Assembly: GCA_002340325.1 (NCBI GenBank)
Contig: DDLV01000074.1
Location: forward strand, 1-30,720
Direction of reading: 5' to 3'
Length of the DNA stretch: 30,720 bases
Source of the DNA: Glaciecola sp. UBA2563
Lineage (GTDB): Bacteria; Pseudomonadota; Gammaproteobacteria; Enterobacterales; Alteromonadaceae
Of this stretch, positions 8,397 through 16,702 are shown piece after piece. Every line of letters starts with the position of its first letter. The first letter of the stretch is position 1. A model generated the notes under the pieces. That model did no database searches, was not told the DNA's origin, and saw only the letters and a list, made by a program, of their open reading frames with translations. A program made the translations under genes and the position numbers.

Positions 8397-9164
8397 ATGC
8401 TGAAAATACACCCAATACCCGCTTTTACCGACAATTATATTTGGGCGATATTCAATGAAACAGAATGCGTTGTCGTAGACCCTGGGGATGCTAATGAAGT
8501 ACTTGCATTTTTAAATACGCATCAACTGACGCTCACAAGCATCCTGATAACGCATCACCATCACGACCATACAGGTGGCATAGCAAAACTAGTTTCAACA
8601 TTCCCCGCACTTCAAATTTTTGGCCCTAACAATAAAAAGATCAAAGGTATCAACATCTACATTGGAGAAGGCGATAACATTTCGCTTTTCGACGGTAAAT
8701 TGACTTTGGATATCATTGAAGTGCCAGGGCATACCCTAGACCATATCGCATACTTCAACGATAGATGGGTGTTTTGTGGAGACACACTCTTTTCTGCAGG
8801 GTGCGGTAGGATGTTTGAAGGCACGCCAACGATGTTCTGGCACAGCTTAAGTAAGCTAAAACAACTACACGATGACACAAAAGTATTTTGTACGCATGAA
8901 TATACACTCGCTAATTTGGCCTTTGCTTTGCATATCGACAATGACAATGAAGCGCTGTGTAATTACAAAGAATGGGCAGTAGATATGCGTGAAAAAAAGC
9001 TGCCTACGTTACCAACTGACATCCGCACACAAAAGGAGATTAATCCTTTTTTGCGCTGTGATGACAAAACGTTTGTTGCTACACTTGCGCGGAAAATGGA
9101 ACTAACAGGAAATACGGCTGAGGAAGTATTTGCCGCCTGTCGTTTGGCAAAAGATCAGTATTAA
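8397..9164 (+). CDS. gloB: Hydroxyacylglutathione hydrolase (glyoxalase II)
   Basis: 255 residues from ATG 8397 (MLKIHPIPAFTDNYIW). An in-frame ATG at 8382 would add MIYID, but most homologues begin close to the chosen Met; neither has a clear ribosome binding site. It hydrolyses S-lactoylglutathione to lactate and glutathione, the second step of methylglyoxal detoxification. It is a metallo-beta-lactamase fold with a binuclear metal site: THHHHDHTG at 52-60, GHTLDH with His112, CGDTLFSAGCGRMFEG with Asp129, and THEYTLAN with His167. The C-terminal NPFLR segment is the glutathione-binding domain signature. mltD follows 35 bp downstream on the same strand. Confidence 0.96.
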   Translation: MLKIHPIPAFTDNYIWAIFNETECVVVDPGDANEVLAFLNTHQLTLTSILITHHHHDHTGGIAKLVSTFPALQIFGPNNKKIKGINIYIGEGDNISLFDGKLTLDIIEVPGHTLDHIAYFNDRWVFCGDTLFSAGCGRMFEGTPTMFWHSLSKLKQLHDDTKVFCTHEYTLANLAFALHIDNDNEALCNYKEWAVDMREKKLPTLPTDIRTQKEINPFLRCDDKTFVATLARKMELTGNTAEEVFAACRLAKDQY

Positions 9165-9199
9165 TCATTTTAATCCGTGTAGAGGCACATACGACGTCT

Positions 9200-10831
9200 A
9201 TGAATAGAGTGGCAATCACCGCAAAAACCTTTGTTATCTTCATTAGTTTTTTCTCATTAACGGCATGTCAAAAAACACCGATTATCACCGCCGACCCAAC
9301 TTCGCAACCTACTCAGGAGCTAGAGGAAAGCTGTGATGGCAATTGCGAGTCGCCCGAAAAGGGTGTCAATGAAGTTGTCCATCTATTGGACGAAGAGTTA
9401 GTCCCTGAACTGCCTGTCAGCGTCTCGATACCGGCTCAAAAGGACATCGCTATTGAACGAAATTTATGGGCCTATATTGCGAATAACCTAGAATTTGATT
9501 CGGTAGACCATCCGAGACTGGTCGCACAAAAAAACTGGTATTTGAAACACCCCAGGTACATGGAGCGGGTCTCTCGTCGCGCTTCGCCGTTTTTGTATTA
9601 CATCGTTCAAGAACTTGAAAAAAATAACATTCCCATCGACATTGCTCTTCTTCCAATTGTCGAGAGCGGATTTGATCCATTTGCGTATTCTCACGGCAGA
9701 GCCGCTGGAATGTGGCAATTTATACCAGAGTCTGGCAAGCGATTTGGTATGCCTCAAAACTGGTGGTACGACGGGCGACGAGATGTTGTTAAAGCAACGG
9801 AAGGCGCGATTAGCTATATTCAATACTTATACGACTTTTTTGATGGAAACTGGCTGCATGCACTCGCTGCCTACAACAGCGGAGAAGGTCGGGTCCAAAG
9901 AGCGATCAGAAGAAACAAGGCCAAGAATAAACCCACTGACTTCTGGTCACTTGATTTACCCAAAGAAACAAGGGCCTACGTTCCCAAACTGCTTGCACTT
10001 GCTGACATATTAAAAAACGCCAAACAATATAACTATAACTGGCCAAAGATTGAGAATTTACCTGTCATAGATGTCGTTAGCATTAATCGGCAAATAGAAC
10101 TCAGCAAAGCCGCCGAATTTGCAGGGTTATCTGTAAAAGAGTTTAGAGCATTGAATCCCGGCTTTAATCGATGGGCAACACCGCCCGATCAGATCGTAGA
10201 CATCGTTGTTCCGATAAACGCTGTGCCAACGTTTAAAGCCTCTCTTGATCAAGCATCATCAGATACACTTGTTACTTGGAAACGACACAGAATTCAAAGC
10301 GGCGATAATCTTGGCAGCATCGCACAGAAATACTCAACAACGGTGGACGTAATAAAAACACTTAATGACTTGGACAACTCTACCATTATTGCCGGCAGAC
10401 ATCTTTTGATACCAGCAGGCGCCGTTAACGACGGTGGTATTTCTCAAAAGATTGCAAAAAAACTCGATTTCATGAAATCAGGACAACTTACCTTGGCAGG
10501 CAAACACGTTGTTCAGTCAGGTGATACATTATGGGATATTGCAAAAGCTTACCGAGTGTCTGTGCATGATTTATCTAGGTGGAACTCTATTTCGTCAGTC
10601 AAAACCCTCAAAATCGGGTCTGAATTAACGGTCTATAAACCTAATACTGCCAACAACATGACACAGCGGCGAATCGATTATCGCGTACGCAGAGGTGATT
10701 CGCTGTCGCGCATCGCGGATAAATTTAACATTAGTGTTAAACAAATCGTTAACTGGAATAATTTGCACGGTGTAAAGTACTTACAACCTGGTCAGCGTTT
10801 GAGGCTTAATGTGAATGTGGCAGCGCTTTAG
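9200..10831 (+). CDS. mltD: Membrane-bound lytic murein transglycosylase D (lipoprotein)
   Basis: 543 residues. The signal peptide ends in the lipobox LTAC, with Cys23 as the lipidated residue; residue +2 is Gln, which predicts outer-membrane sorting. The SLT catalytic domain covers about 130-260, with catalytic Glu155 in LLPIVESGFDP, then SHGRAAGMWQFIP and the AAYNSGEGRV motif. Three LysM peptidoglycan-binding domains follow at about 362-405, 435-478 and 494-537. The family cleaves the MurNAc-GlcNAc glycosidic bond of murein to form 1,6-anhydro ends, used in wall remodelling. Downstream of gloB, as in E. coli and relatives. A hairpin terminator follows. Confidence 0.96.
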   Translation: MNRVAITAKTFVIFISFFSLTACQKTPIITADPTSQPTQELEESCDGNCESPEKGVNEVVHLLDEELVPELPVSVSIPAQKDIAIERNLWAYIANNLEFDSVDHPRLVAQKNWYLKHPRYMERVSRRASPFLYYIVQELEKNNIPIDIALLPIVESGFDPFAYSHGRAAGMWQFIPESGKRFGMPQNWWYDGRRDVVKATEGAISYIQYLYDFFDGNWLHALAAYNSGEGRVQRAIRRNKAKNKPTDFWSLDLPKETRAYVPKLLALADILKNAKQYNYNWPKIENLPVIDVVSINRQIELSKAAEFAGLSVKEFRALNPGFNRWATPPDQIVDIVVPINAVPTFKASLDQASSDTLVTWKRHRIQSGDNLGSIAQKYSTTVDVIKTLNDLDNSTIIAGRHLLIPAGAVNDGGISQKIAKKLDFMKSGQLTLAGKHVVQSGDTLWDIAKAYRVSVHDLSRWNSISSVKTLKIGSELTVYKPNTANNMTQRRIDYRVRRGDSLSRIADKFNISVKQIVNWNNLHGVKYLQPGQRLRLNVNVAAL

Positions 10832-10840
10832 CACACAAAC

Positions 10841-10870
10841 TAAAAAGGTGATTGCTTCTGCAATCACCTT
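10841..10870. terminator. Bidirectional terminator between mltD and the subtilase gene
   Basis: An 11-bp perfect stem (AAGGTGATTGC 10845-10855, GCAATCACCTT 10860-10870) with a TTCT loop. On the minus strand it is followed by TTTTTA, a proper T-run, so it best terminates the subtilase gene ending at 10946. On the plus strand, after mltD, the tail is weaker (TTCTAATT). Confidence 0.8.
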
Positions 10871-10945
10871 CTAATTACCCTGTTTATAACGTTGCGTTTA
10901 CCGAGGAATTTCTCTACCGCAACAGTTGCAGACAAATCAAATCGT

Positions 10946-13453
10946 TTAGTTTCCGTTATCGCCTTGCGTTTCCAGTGCTTTAATGTTGCGATTATTCATT
11001 ACGTCGAAGTCGCCATTGGACCAATGCGCACCAAGTAATCTCATATCACCATTCGACCAGTGCGCTCCGAGCATTTTAATATCACCGTTGGACCAATGCG
11101 CACCGTTTAACGCCATATCACCATTTGACCAGTGCGCGCCATTTAGCGCCATATCGCCGTTTGACCAGTGAGCGCCGTTCATGCTGACATCTCCATTTGA
11201 CCAATGTGCGCCATTTAAACTCATGTCACCGTTGGACCAATGTGCACCGTTAATTAGAAACTGACCATTGGTAAGCCGAATAAAGAAATTGCCTTTATTA
11301 TCTCTGCCAACAGGACCTAAAAAGTGTTTCTTACCTGCGATATCTGCCTTGATGTCAAGTCCCTGATTTGCGCAGCTAGTAGTTCCACCTCCAAATCCTG
11401 ACGGTGCCATAAATCTTCCCGCTGCGGCATTCCAAGCATCAACAAGTCCAGCGCCCTGCTTGAATGGTGAAATCGGCTTTCCTGTATCATCGAGTGCCAT
11501 TTTCGCAGACCCCATAATGGCGCATTTCACTTGATCAGGCGTTGCGCTTGAATCCATTGTCAAAACCAGAGCGGCAACACCAGAAACAATAGCAGCGGCT
11601 TGCGATGTTCCTGAGATAACTGTGTATCGGTTGTCATTCTTGTATTGCTTTAGCGTGCGCTGAACTGGATTTTTGTCTAATCGGATCGCTATATTGGTGC
11701 CCGGTGCTACGATTTCTGGCTTAATGAAGCCATCCAGCGTTGGACCTTGTGAGGAAAAGCTTGCAATTCGGGCATCGCTAAACTCCATTGATGGACCTTC
11801 TTCGACATAATCTGCTCCGGCGCCCAATCGACCATCACGCCCGCTAATCACTTCAACTAGCGTATTTTCGTTCGTGGGACATCGGTTAGCATTCCATTCA
11901 GCTACAAGCTGTGATCTTGGAACAGTAGCGATTTTGCTCACCCACATATGAACCTCTTCCACCGATGGTTGCTTATTGTGAATTCTTAGCTCGTCGAGGT
12001 TACCAGCAAAATAGTTCTCAAGTTGGTGGGTATTTGAGCTGGTGGAAGCCCGTCTTGCAGCACTGGCACCAATCACGATATTTTCCAAATTTCGATTTAA
12101 GCCTTCTTTGAAGCTCGAATTACTTTGTTCAAGATTACCATTTACAAAAAGTTGCATGCCCTGTGTGCCAAAACTATACACTACGTGGTGCCATTGATTG
12201 GGCGATAATGGTCCGTTTGATTTTAGGTGTCTCGTTGCATTGCGGCTTTGGTGGCGGACATCAAGTTTGCCAGAGGCCTCAAGCCTGATATTCAAATGAC
12301 CTCCATTGCCATAGCCATTGGCATCCTGCGAAAAAATATTTTGCTCTCTACCGTTGCTAGTATGTTTGACCCAAAAACTAATTGCTCCCGACCGCACGCG
12401 TAAATCTGGATGGCGGTCAACCAATATGTGTGACTGATTACCTGTAAACGTTAATGCTTGACACTCAAATCCATCAATTGCTGCGGCGCCCACAGTAATG
12501 ACGTATGGATTATTCCCAGGCACTGTTATCCCTTTCGCTTTACCGTTGTTTCCAGCAGACGCAACGATTACAACGCCTTTGTCCCATAGTTTTTTCACAG
12601 CGCGGTTAATTGGATCTTCCCAATAGCGGGTTCTTGCAGGGGCGCCTATTGACATATTGACGACTCTGATGTTGTAATTCTTGTGATTGTTGTATACCCA
12701 ATTGAGTGCTTCCAGCACGGTGGAATAACGGCCTTTGCCATTAGTATCAAAGGCTTTTATCGGTAACAATTTCGCATTGGGCGCAATGCCGTTAAAGAAA
12801 CCGTCGGAACGCATGGTGTTACCGATAATGTTAGCGACGTGAGTGCCATGCCCGTTAAAGTCATCATTCCACGTGTACCTTACTTTACGGGTAATCGCGT
12901 CGTATTTTTTTGGTACCTTTGGCGTCCCATTAACGTCTCTAAATAGGCTGTTGCCTAGCTTACCGCCAAGATTCACGCCGCTATCAATTATTGCAATGGT
13001 GACCGCTTGACCGAGTGCGCCCCACTGGTGAAGTTTTTCTGCGTTGACCATTTGAACAATATGGTTGTTGGTAGAATCGTTTTCTGAGTAATTCCAGTTG
13101 CGTTGGTTTCTAAATGACGACATCGTTTTGATATCATTGTCTTCCTGAATACTAATCTCACTATGTTGTGACAAAGCATCTAGTTGTGACGGTGTCAATA
13201 CAGCCGAAATGGCATCAATAATCGGAAATTCGCGTTGAACACTACCGCCTACTTTTACGACAGCGTTCGATAATTCTTCGACGCTTTTCCCCTGTAAAAT
13301 ATAGGAGTTTTGAATGTTAACTTGTTTCTCTGCGCCCTGTATTTCCTCGCGAGAGAGATGGTCCTGTTGAAGCACTAGTTCTTTGCTTATTCCGTAGCTT
13401 GTAGGCCCTAGCAACAAACCGCTAATAAAGGCTATTTTGGCGACTGACTTCAT
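10946..13453 (-). CDS. Secreted S8 (subtilisin-like) serine protease with inserted LamG-like domain and GAHWSNGD repeats
   Basis: 835 residues. A Sec-type signal peptide (about 1-22) is followed by an I9-like propeptide (about 48-106). The catalytic domain shows the full triad: Asp157 (AIIDSGVN), His202 (NGHGTHVANI) and Ser617 (SGTSQAAA), plus oxyanion Asn302 (ASAGNN). The Asn to Ser interval is about 315 residues, far longer than in simple subtilases. Residues about 331-520 form a LamG/concanavalin-like jelly roll (ALTFTG, ISFWVKH, WHHVVYSF, LFVNGN, FAGNLDELRI). Cys331 and Cys525 bracket this insert and could be disulfide-linked. FSSQGPTLDG then resumes the subtilase fold. From about residue 735 there are seven 12-residue GAHWSNGD repeats. 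Predicted to be exported; substrate unknown. Divergent from an orphan GspC-like gene, which suggests a type II secretion link. Confidence 0.93.
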   Translation of the reverse strand: MKSVAKIAFISGLLLGPTSYGISKELVLQQDHLSREEIQGAEKQVNIQNSYILQGKSVEELSNAVVKVGGSVQREFPIIDAISAVLTPSQLDALSQHSEISIQEDNDIKTMSSFRNQRNWNYSENDSTNNHIVQMVNAEKLHQWGALGQAVTIAIIDSGVNLGGKLGNSLFRDVNGTPKVPKKYDAITRKVRYTWNDDFNGHGTHVANIIGNTMRSDGFFNGIAPNAKLLPIKAFDTNGKGRYSTVLEALNWVYNNHKNYNIRVVNMSIGAPARTRYWEDPINRAVKKLWDKGVVIVASAGNNGKAKGITVPGNNPYVITVGAAAIDGFECQALTFTGNQSHILVDRHPDLRVRSGAISFWVKHTSNGREQNIFSQDANGYGNGGHLNIRLEASGKLDVRHQSRNATRHLKSNGPLSPNQWHHVVYSFGTQGMQLFVNGNLEQSNSSFKEGLNRNLENIVIGASAARRASTSSNTHQLENYFAGNLDELRIHNKQPSVEEVHMWVSKIATVPRSQLVAEWNANRCPTNENTLVEVISGRDGRLGAGADYVEEGPSMEFSDARIASFSSQGPTLDGFIKPEIVAPGTNIAIRLDKNPVQRTLKQYKNDNRYTVISGTSQAAAIVSGVAALVLTMDSSATPDQVKCAIMGSAKMALDDTGKPISPFKQGAGLVDAWNAAAGRFMAPSGFGGGTTSCANQGLDIKADIAGKKHFLGPVGRDNKGNFFIRLTNGQFLINGAHWSNGDMSLNGAHWSNGDVSMNGAHWSNGDMALNGAHWSNGDMALNGAHWSNGDIKMLGAHWSNGDMRLLGAHWSNGDFDVMNNRNIKALETQGDNGN
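11013..11264 (-). repeat. Seven tandem 36-bp coding repeats (GAHWSNGD array)
   Basis: Seven in-frame 36-bp units encode the 12-residue period x-x-[NL]-GAHWSNGD-[MVIF] at about residues 735-816 of the subtilase. The GAHWSNGD core is identical in all seven units, while the three spacer residues vary (SL, SM, AL, KM, RL and so on). At DNA level the cores differ at many third codon positions, so the array is old and held by selection on the protein. It recalls the Trp-rich short repeats (WGD/WSN type) at the C-termini of some other bacterial S8 proteases. Confidence 0.92.
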
Positions 13454-13516
13454 TTAACTGCTCCGATAAATACAATCGTAAATTACATGTGCGTCTATGT
13501 TTAAAGACGCGTATAT

Positions 13517-13541
13517 CTCATGACGCGGCATGAGCCATGCC
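13517..13541. promoter_or_regulatory. Overlapping palindromes, candidate operator upstream of the subtilase
   Basis: CTCATGACGCGGCATGAG (13517-13534) is symmetric at 16 of 18 positions. It overlaps GGCATG-N3-CATGCC (13527-13541), whose arms are perfect. They lie 64 bp or more upstream of the protease start codon. No regulator is recognised from the motif. Confidence 0.4.
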
Positions 13542-13716
13542 AACATCCGCATGAAGGGCAAGTTGCTGATTATTATGATGTAAATTGTATTTTTTTTGGT
13601 ATGCGTTGCTATATCTAATTATCATTTAAAATGCGAACGTAAAATTTGAACAAAACATTCTTTTCTTAATTCGTTTATTTGTTCACATTTTAATTAAGGT
13701 TCATTTTTACAGCGCA

Positions 13717-13732
13717 ATAGGATTCATCCTAT
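13717..13732. promoter_or_regulatory. Palindrome ATAGGAT-TC-ATCCTAT, candidate operator
   Basis: Perfect 7-bp arms with a 2-bp centre, 111 bp before the GspC-like start. A further ATCAGGAT word follows nearby. It may be an operator or a small RNA hairpin in the GspC-like leader. Confidence 0.35.
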
Positions 13733-13843
13733 GTTTCCTATCAGGATTTGGCGTTAGGCACCTTGCAATTTCCTAATGGAAAGCCTTCAAGATTCATGTA
13801 ACGAAGACGATAACTTTTCGAGTAAGGAGAATTATCTTTAAAA

Positions 13844-14656
13844 ATGTCAGTCAAATTCACTTCTATTTTTCTTTTAGCGTTTTTTTTGATCGTAATAGGT
13901 TGGTCTTTTTACGTTATCAATGCTGATTACTCATCATTTACTGGCAAAATACGCACAGATATACAACCCTCTCAAAATCTTACTTCTACGTTCGCCCCTG
14001 AAACACTAACCGAATTAACGCTTAACACAGGGCATCCCAGTGAAAAAAATAAAACACTACATGAACCAACGACGGCTGAAGAAGCAGACGCACCATTATT
14101 ACCAATTCCACTAAAACTACTCGGCACTGATGAAATTCAACAAGTAGCGCTTCTGGAATACGAAGGCGACGTGCGGCGTTATGAGTTAAACAGCAGAATA
14201 TTTGAATATGATATTTTTTTACTAAATGTGCAAATGCGGCACGTCATTGTGGAATATGAAGACAAATTATTCGAACTGGCACTTGATGAAATTAACCTGT
14301 TGCAACAACAGACTGAAAAAAGTAAAGATGAATTTTTGTCTATGACCCCAAGTGAAATTGGTACGCGCCCAAGAATACTCGAACATATTGTCACGTTAAA
14401 ACCATCGCAGTTTATCGTGGATGGCATGATAGTAAGCGAGGGACTAAATCCAAGCTTGTTCGCACAAGCCGGATTAAAAGAAGATGATGTATTAAAAAAG
14501 GTAAATGGGCTAGACATCATGGATAGCGACGATATGCAAGAGATACAAAATCTATTAAAAACCGAAACGTCGCTTGAACTTATCGTTCAACGAAGAGGTA
14601 AGACTATTCGTTTGTACCTAGATATTCCCTCAGAATCACTCGAATTCACAAATTAA
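13844..14656 (+). CDS. Orphan GspC-like (type II secretion protein C) with HR and PDZ domains
   Basis: 270 residues in the GspC/PulC layout. There is a short cytoplasmic N-terminus, one membrane segment at about 7-26, and a Ser/Thr/Pro-rich periplasmic linker. A homology-region beta domain lies at about 87-148 (IPLKLLGT, ALLEYEGDVRRYELNSRI, HVIVEYEDKLFELAL). A C-terminal PDZ-like domain lies at about 195-262 (AGLKEDDVLKKVNGLDIMDSDDMQEI). Known for the family: GspC links the inner-membrane platform to the GspD secretin, and its PDZ domain can help choose substrates. No gspD-N genes are in the window, so this is an isolated copy beside a secreted protease. An AAGGAG lies 14 nt before the ATG, unusually far, with no better in-frame start between. 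It ends 6 bp from the convergent cysS stop. Confidence 0.75.
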   Translation: MSVKFTSIFLLAFFLIVIGWSFYVINADYSSFTGKIRTDIQPSQNLTSTFAPETLTELTLNTGHPSEKNKTLHEPTTAEEADAPLLPIPLKLLGTDEIQQVALLEYEGDVRRYELNSRIFEYDIFLLNVQMRHVIVEYEDKLFELALDEINLLQQQTEKSKDEFLSMTPSEIGTRPRILEHIVTLKPSQFIVDGMIVSEGLNPSLFAQAGLKEDDVLKKVNGLDIMDSDDMQEIQNLLKTETSLELIVQRRGKTIRLYLDIPSESLEFTN

Positions 14657-14662
14657 CTACTG

Positions 14663-16054
14663 CTAAATTTTTCGCCAAGTGGTGCCGTCAGGACCGTCCT
14701 CTAATGCAACGCCTAACGCGGTAAGCTCATCCCTCGCCGCATCAGCCTCACCCCAGTTCTTTTCAGCTCTGGCCTCATTTCTCCTGACAATTAACGCCTC
14801 AACCTTATCTGCGAAAGCATCATCTTCTTCAGCAGAACCTTGTAGGTATTGATTAGGTTCTGATTGCAGCACCCCCAATATAGCGCCTAAGTTTTTAAGC
14901 ACATAAGCTAATTTGCTTGCCTCACTATTATCGGAGCGCTGCTTATTAAGTGCTTTAGCGCAATCAAACAAAACAGACATTGCCATCGGCATATTAAAAT
15001 CATCATCCATAGCAGATTCAAAGCGCTCGAGATAGCCGCCGTAGCTAAGATCTCCGGTCGTTTCAATATTTATATCTCGCAACGAGAGATAAAGTCGCTC
15101 TAGCCCGGCTCTCGCCTGGTCAATATTGTCCTGTGAATAACTTAACTGACTTCGATAATGCGCGCTCATTAGAAAGAACCTAAGCGTTTCGGCGTCATGC
15201 TTCTCCATAACGTCTCTTAATGTGAAGAAGTTGCCAAGCGATTTCGACATTTTCTCGTTGTCAACCTGCACCATACCCGTGTGCATCCAGGTGTTAACGT
15301 ATGGTGTATCAAACGCACAGCACGATTGTGCAATCTCATTTTCATGATGTGGGAAAGTCAAATCCGACCCACCGCCATGAATATCGAAATGCGCACCGAG
15401 GTGCTTGTTATTCATAGCTGAACATTCGATGTGCCAACCTGGCCGCCCTTCACCGAACGGTGATTGCCAAGACAGTTCCCCCGGCTTAGCTGCTTTCCAA
15501 AGTACGAAATCAAGCGGCGATTCTTTATCTTCACTGGTTTCAACCCGAATGCCCGCTTGAAGTTGTTCAAGATCCTGGCGGCTCAGCTTGCCGTAATCTT
15601 CATATGTTTCAACCGAGAATAAAACATCACCACTTTCAGCTTTATATGCATAGCCTTTCTCAAGCAGGCGCTGGACAAGTTCAATTATCTCAGGCATGTG
15701 CTCTGTCACTTTGGGTTCAAGATCGGCTGGCAGTAGATTCAATGCCTCGAAATCCTTGTGCATTTCTATGATATTTCGAGTTGTTAACTGTTCAGGAGAT
15801 TCGCCATTTTCTGCAGCACGTTTAATGATCTTGTCATCAACATCCGTAATATTTCTGACATAAGTGACGTCAAATCCTTTGTGCTTTAAATATCTCACAA
15901 TAATATCAAAGCTTAGATATGTTCGCGCATGTCCCATGTGACACAAATCATAAACAGTAATACCACACACATATAGCCCGACCTTTTTCGGATCGATTGG
16001 CTTAAAAATTTCCTTGCGTTTACTCAGAGTATTATAAATAGCTAATTGCGACAT
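14663..16054 (-). CDS. cysS: Cysteinyl-tRNA synthetase
   Basis: 463 residues (E. coli 461). It charges tRNA-Cys and is a class I synthetase. Cys30 opens the zinc site in YVCGITVYD; the HIGH signature is HMGH at 39-42. Further zinc ligands are Cys211 in WHIECSAM and the HHENE group at 236-240. KMSKS is at 268-272. The C-terminal DALR/helical region and a WRKI end are intact. It converges on the GspC-like gene with almost no gap and is divergent from ppiB, a common gammaproteobacterial arrangement. Confidence 0.98.
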   Translation of the reverse strand: MSQLAIYNTLSKRKEIFKPIDPKKVGLYVCGITVYDLCHMGHARTYLSFDIIVRYLKHKGFDVTYVRNITDVDDKIIKRAAENGESPEQLTTRNIIEMHKDFEALNLLPADLEPKVTEHMPEIIELVQRLLEKGYAYKAESGDVLFSVETYEDYGKLSRQDLEQLQAGIRVETSEDKESPLDFVLWKAAKPGELSWQSPFGEGRPGWHIECSAMNNKHLGAHFDIHGGGSDLTFPHHENEIAQSCCAFDTPYVNTWMHTGMVQVDNEKMSKSLGNFFTLRDVMEKHDAETLRFFLMSAHYRSQLSYSQDNIDQARAGLERLYLSLRDINIETTGDLSYGGYLERFESAMDDDFNMPMAMSVLFDCAKALNKQRSDNSEASKLAYVLKNLGAILGVLQSEPNQYLQGSAEEDDAFADKVEALIVRRNEARAEKNWGEADAARDELTALGVALEDGPDGTTWRKI

Positions 16055-16106
16055 GTTTTTGAAAAATCAGAATGTAAAAATTTTGCGTAATGTTACCATA
16101 GACCAA

Positions 16107-16115
16107 TGCTATAAT
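16107..16115 (+). promoter_or_regulatory. Extended -10 promoter candidate for ppiB
   Basis: TGCTATAAT matches the extended -10 consensus (TG-n-TATAAT) exactly. No good -35 sits 16-18 bp upstream, which extended -10 promoters tolerate. Transcription would begin near 16122, about 50 nt before the ppiB start. Confidence 0.55.
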
Positions 16116-16173
16116 CGTCAATCTATTCAGTATATATTAAAAGAACTATAAGGTTTCAGGGCGAGGAAAATCA

Positions 16174-16671
16174 ATGGTTGAACTACAGACTAATCACGGC
16201 AACATTAAAATTAGCCTATTTGAAGAAAAAGCACCCAATACTGTCAAAAACTTTTTAGCCTACGTGGAAGATGGCTTTTATGATGGCACTGTTTTTCATC
16301 GCGTGATTTCAAATTTTATGATTCAAGGCGGTGGTTTTACCGCAGATATGGTGCAAAAAGAAACCAAACCGCCTGTAGAAAATGAAGCTGATAACGACTT
16401 GAGTAATAAGGTAGGCAGCATCGCTATGGCGCGTACAAATGATCCTCATTCAGCCACAGCACAGTTCTTTATCAATGTCGCAGAGAATAGTTTCCTTGAC
16501 TTCAAATCTGCAACTGCGCAAGGATATGGTTACTGTGTATTTGCCGAAGTAGTTGAAGGAATGGATGTTGTGGAAAAAATTAAGATGGTAAGCACAGGCA
16601 ACCATGGATTTCATCAAGATGTGCCTAACGAAGCCGTTGTGATAGAAAAAGCGATTGTCGTTACTGAATAA
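16174..16671 (+). CDS. ppiB: Peptidyl-prolyl cis-trans isomerase B (cyclophilin)
   Basis: 165 residues (E. coli PpiB 164), with no signal peptide, so cytoplasmic. It catalyses cis-trans isomerisation of X-Pro bonds during folding. The cyclophilin core is clear: GTVFHRVISNFMIQGGGF with the catalytic Arg, ATAQFFINVAEN, and YCVFAEVVEGMDVVEKI. A GCGAGG ribosome binding site precedes the ATG. lpxH follows 31 bp downstream on the same strand, so the two are probably co-transcribed from the extended -10 promoter. Confidence 0.97.
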   Translation: MVELQTNHGNIKISLFEEKAPNTVKNFLAYVEDGFYDGTVFHRVISNFMIQGGGFTADMVQKETKPPVENEADNDLSNKVGSIAMARTNDPHSATAQFFINVAENSFLDFKSATAQGYGYCVFAEVVEGMDVVEKIKMVSTGNHGFHQDVPNEAVVIEKAIVVTE

Positions 16672-16702
16672 ACGCGCCTAAACAACGAAATTGTGATATC
16701 AG

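Larger units (their letters stand above)
13454..13843. other. 390-bp palindrome-rich divergent control region
   Basis: No gene is visible. The region is strongly AT-rich from about 13560 to 13700, as expected for promoters, and contains three palindromes (listed separately) that could be operators for the protease gene, the GspC-like gene or both. I could not settle on a single -35/-10 pair. Confidence 0.6.

Noticed and set aside
11013..11264. Seven 36-bp tandem units resembling a short CRISPR-like or VNTR array
   Set aside because: The units are contiguous, in frame with the subtilase and encode a conserved peptide; there are no unique spacers and no cas genes.
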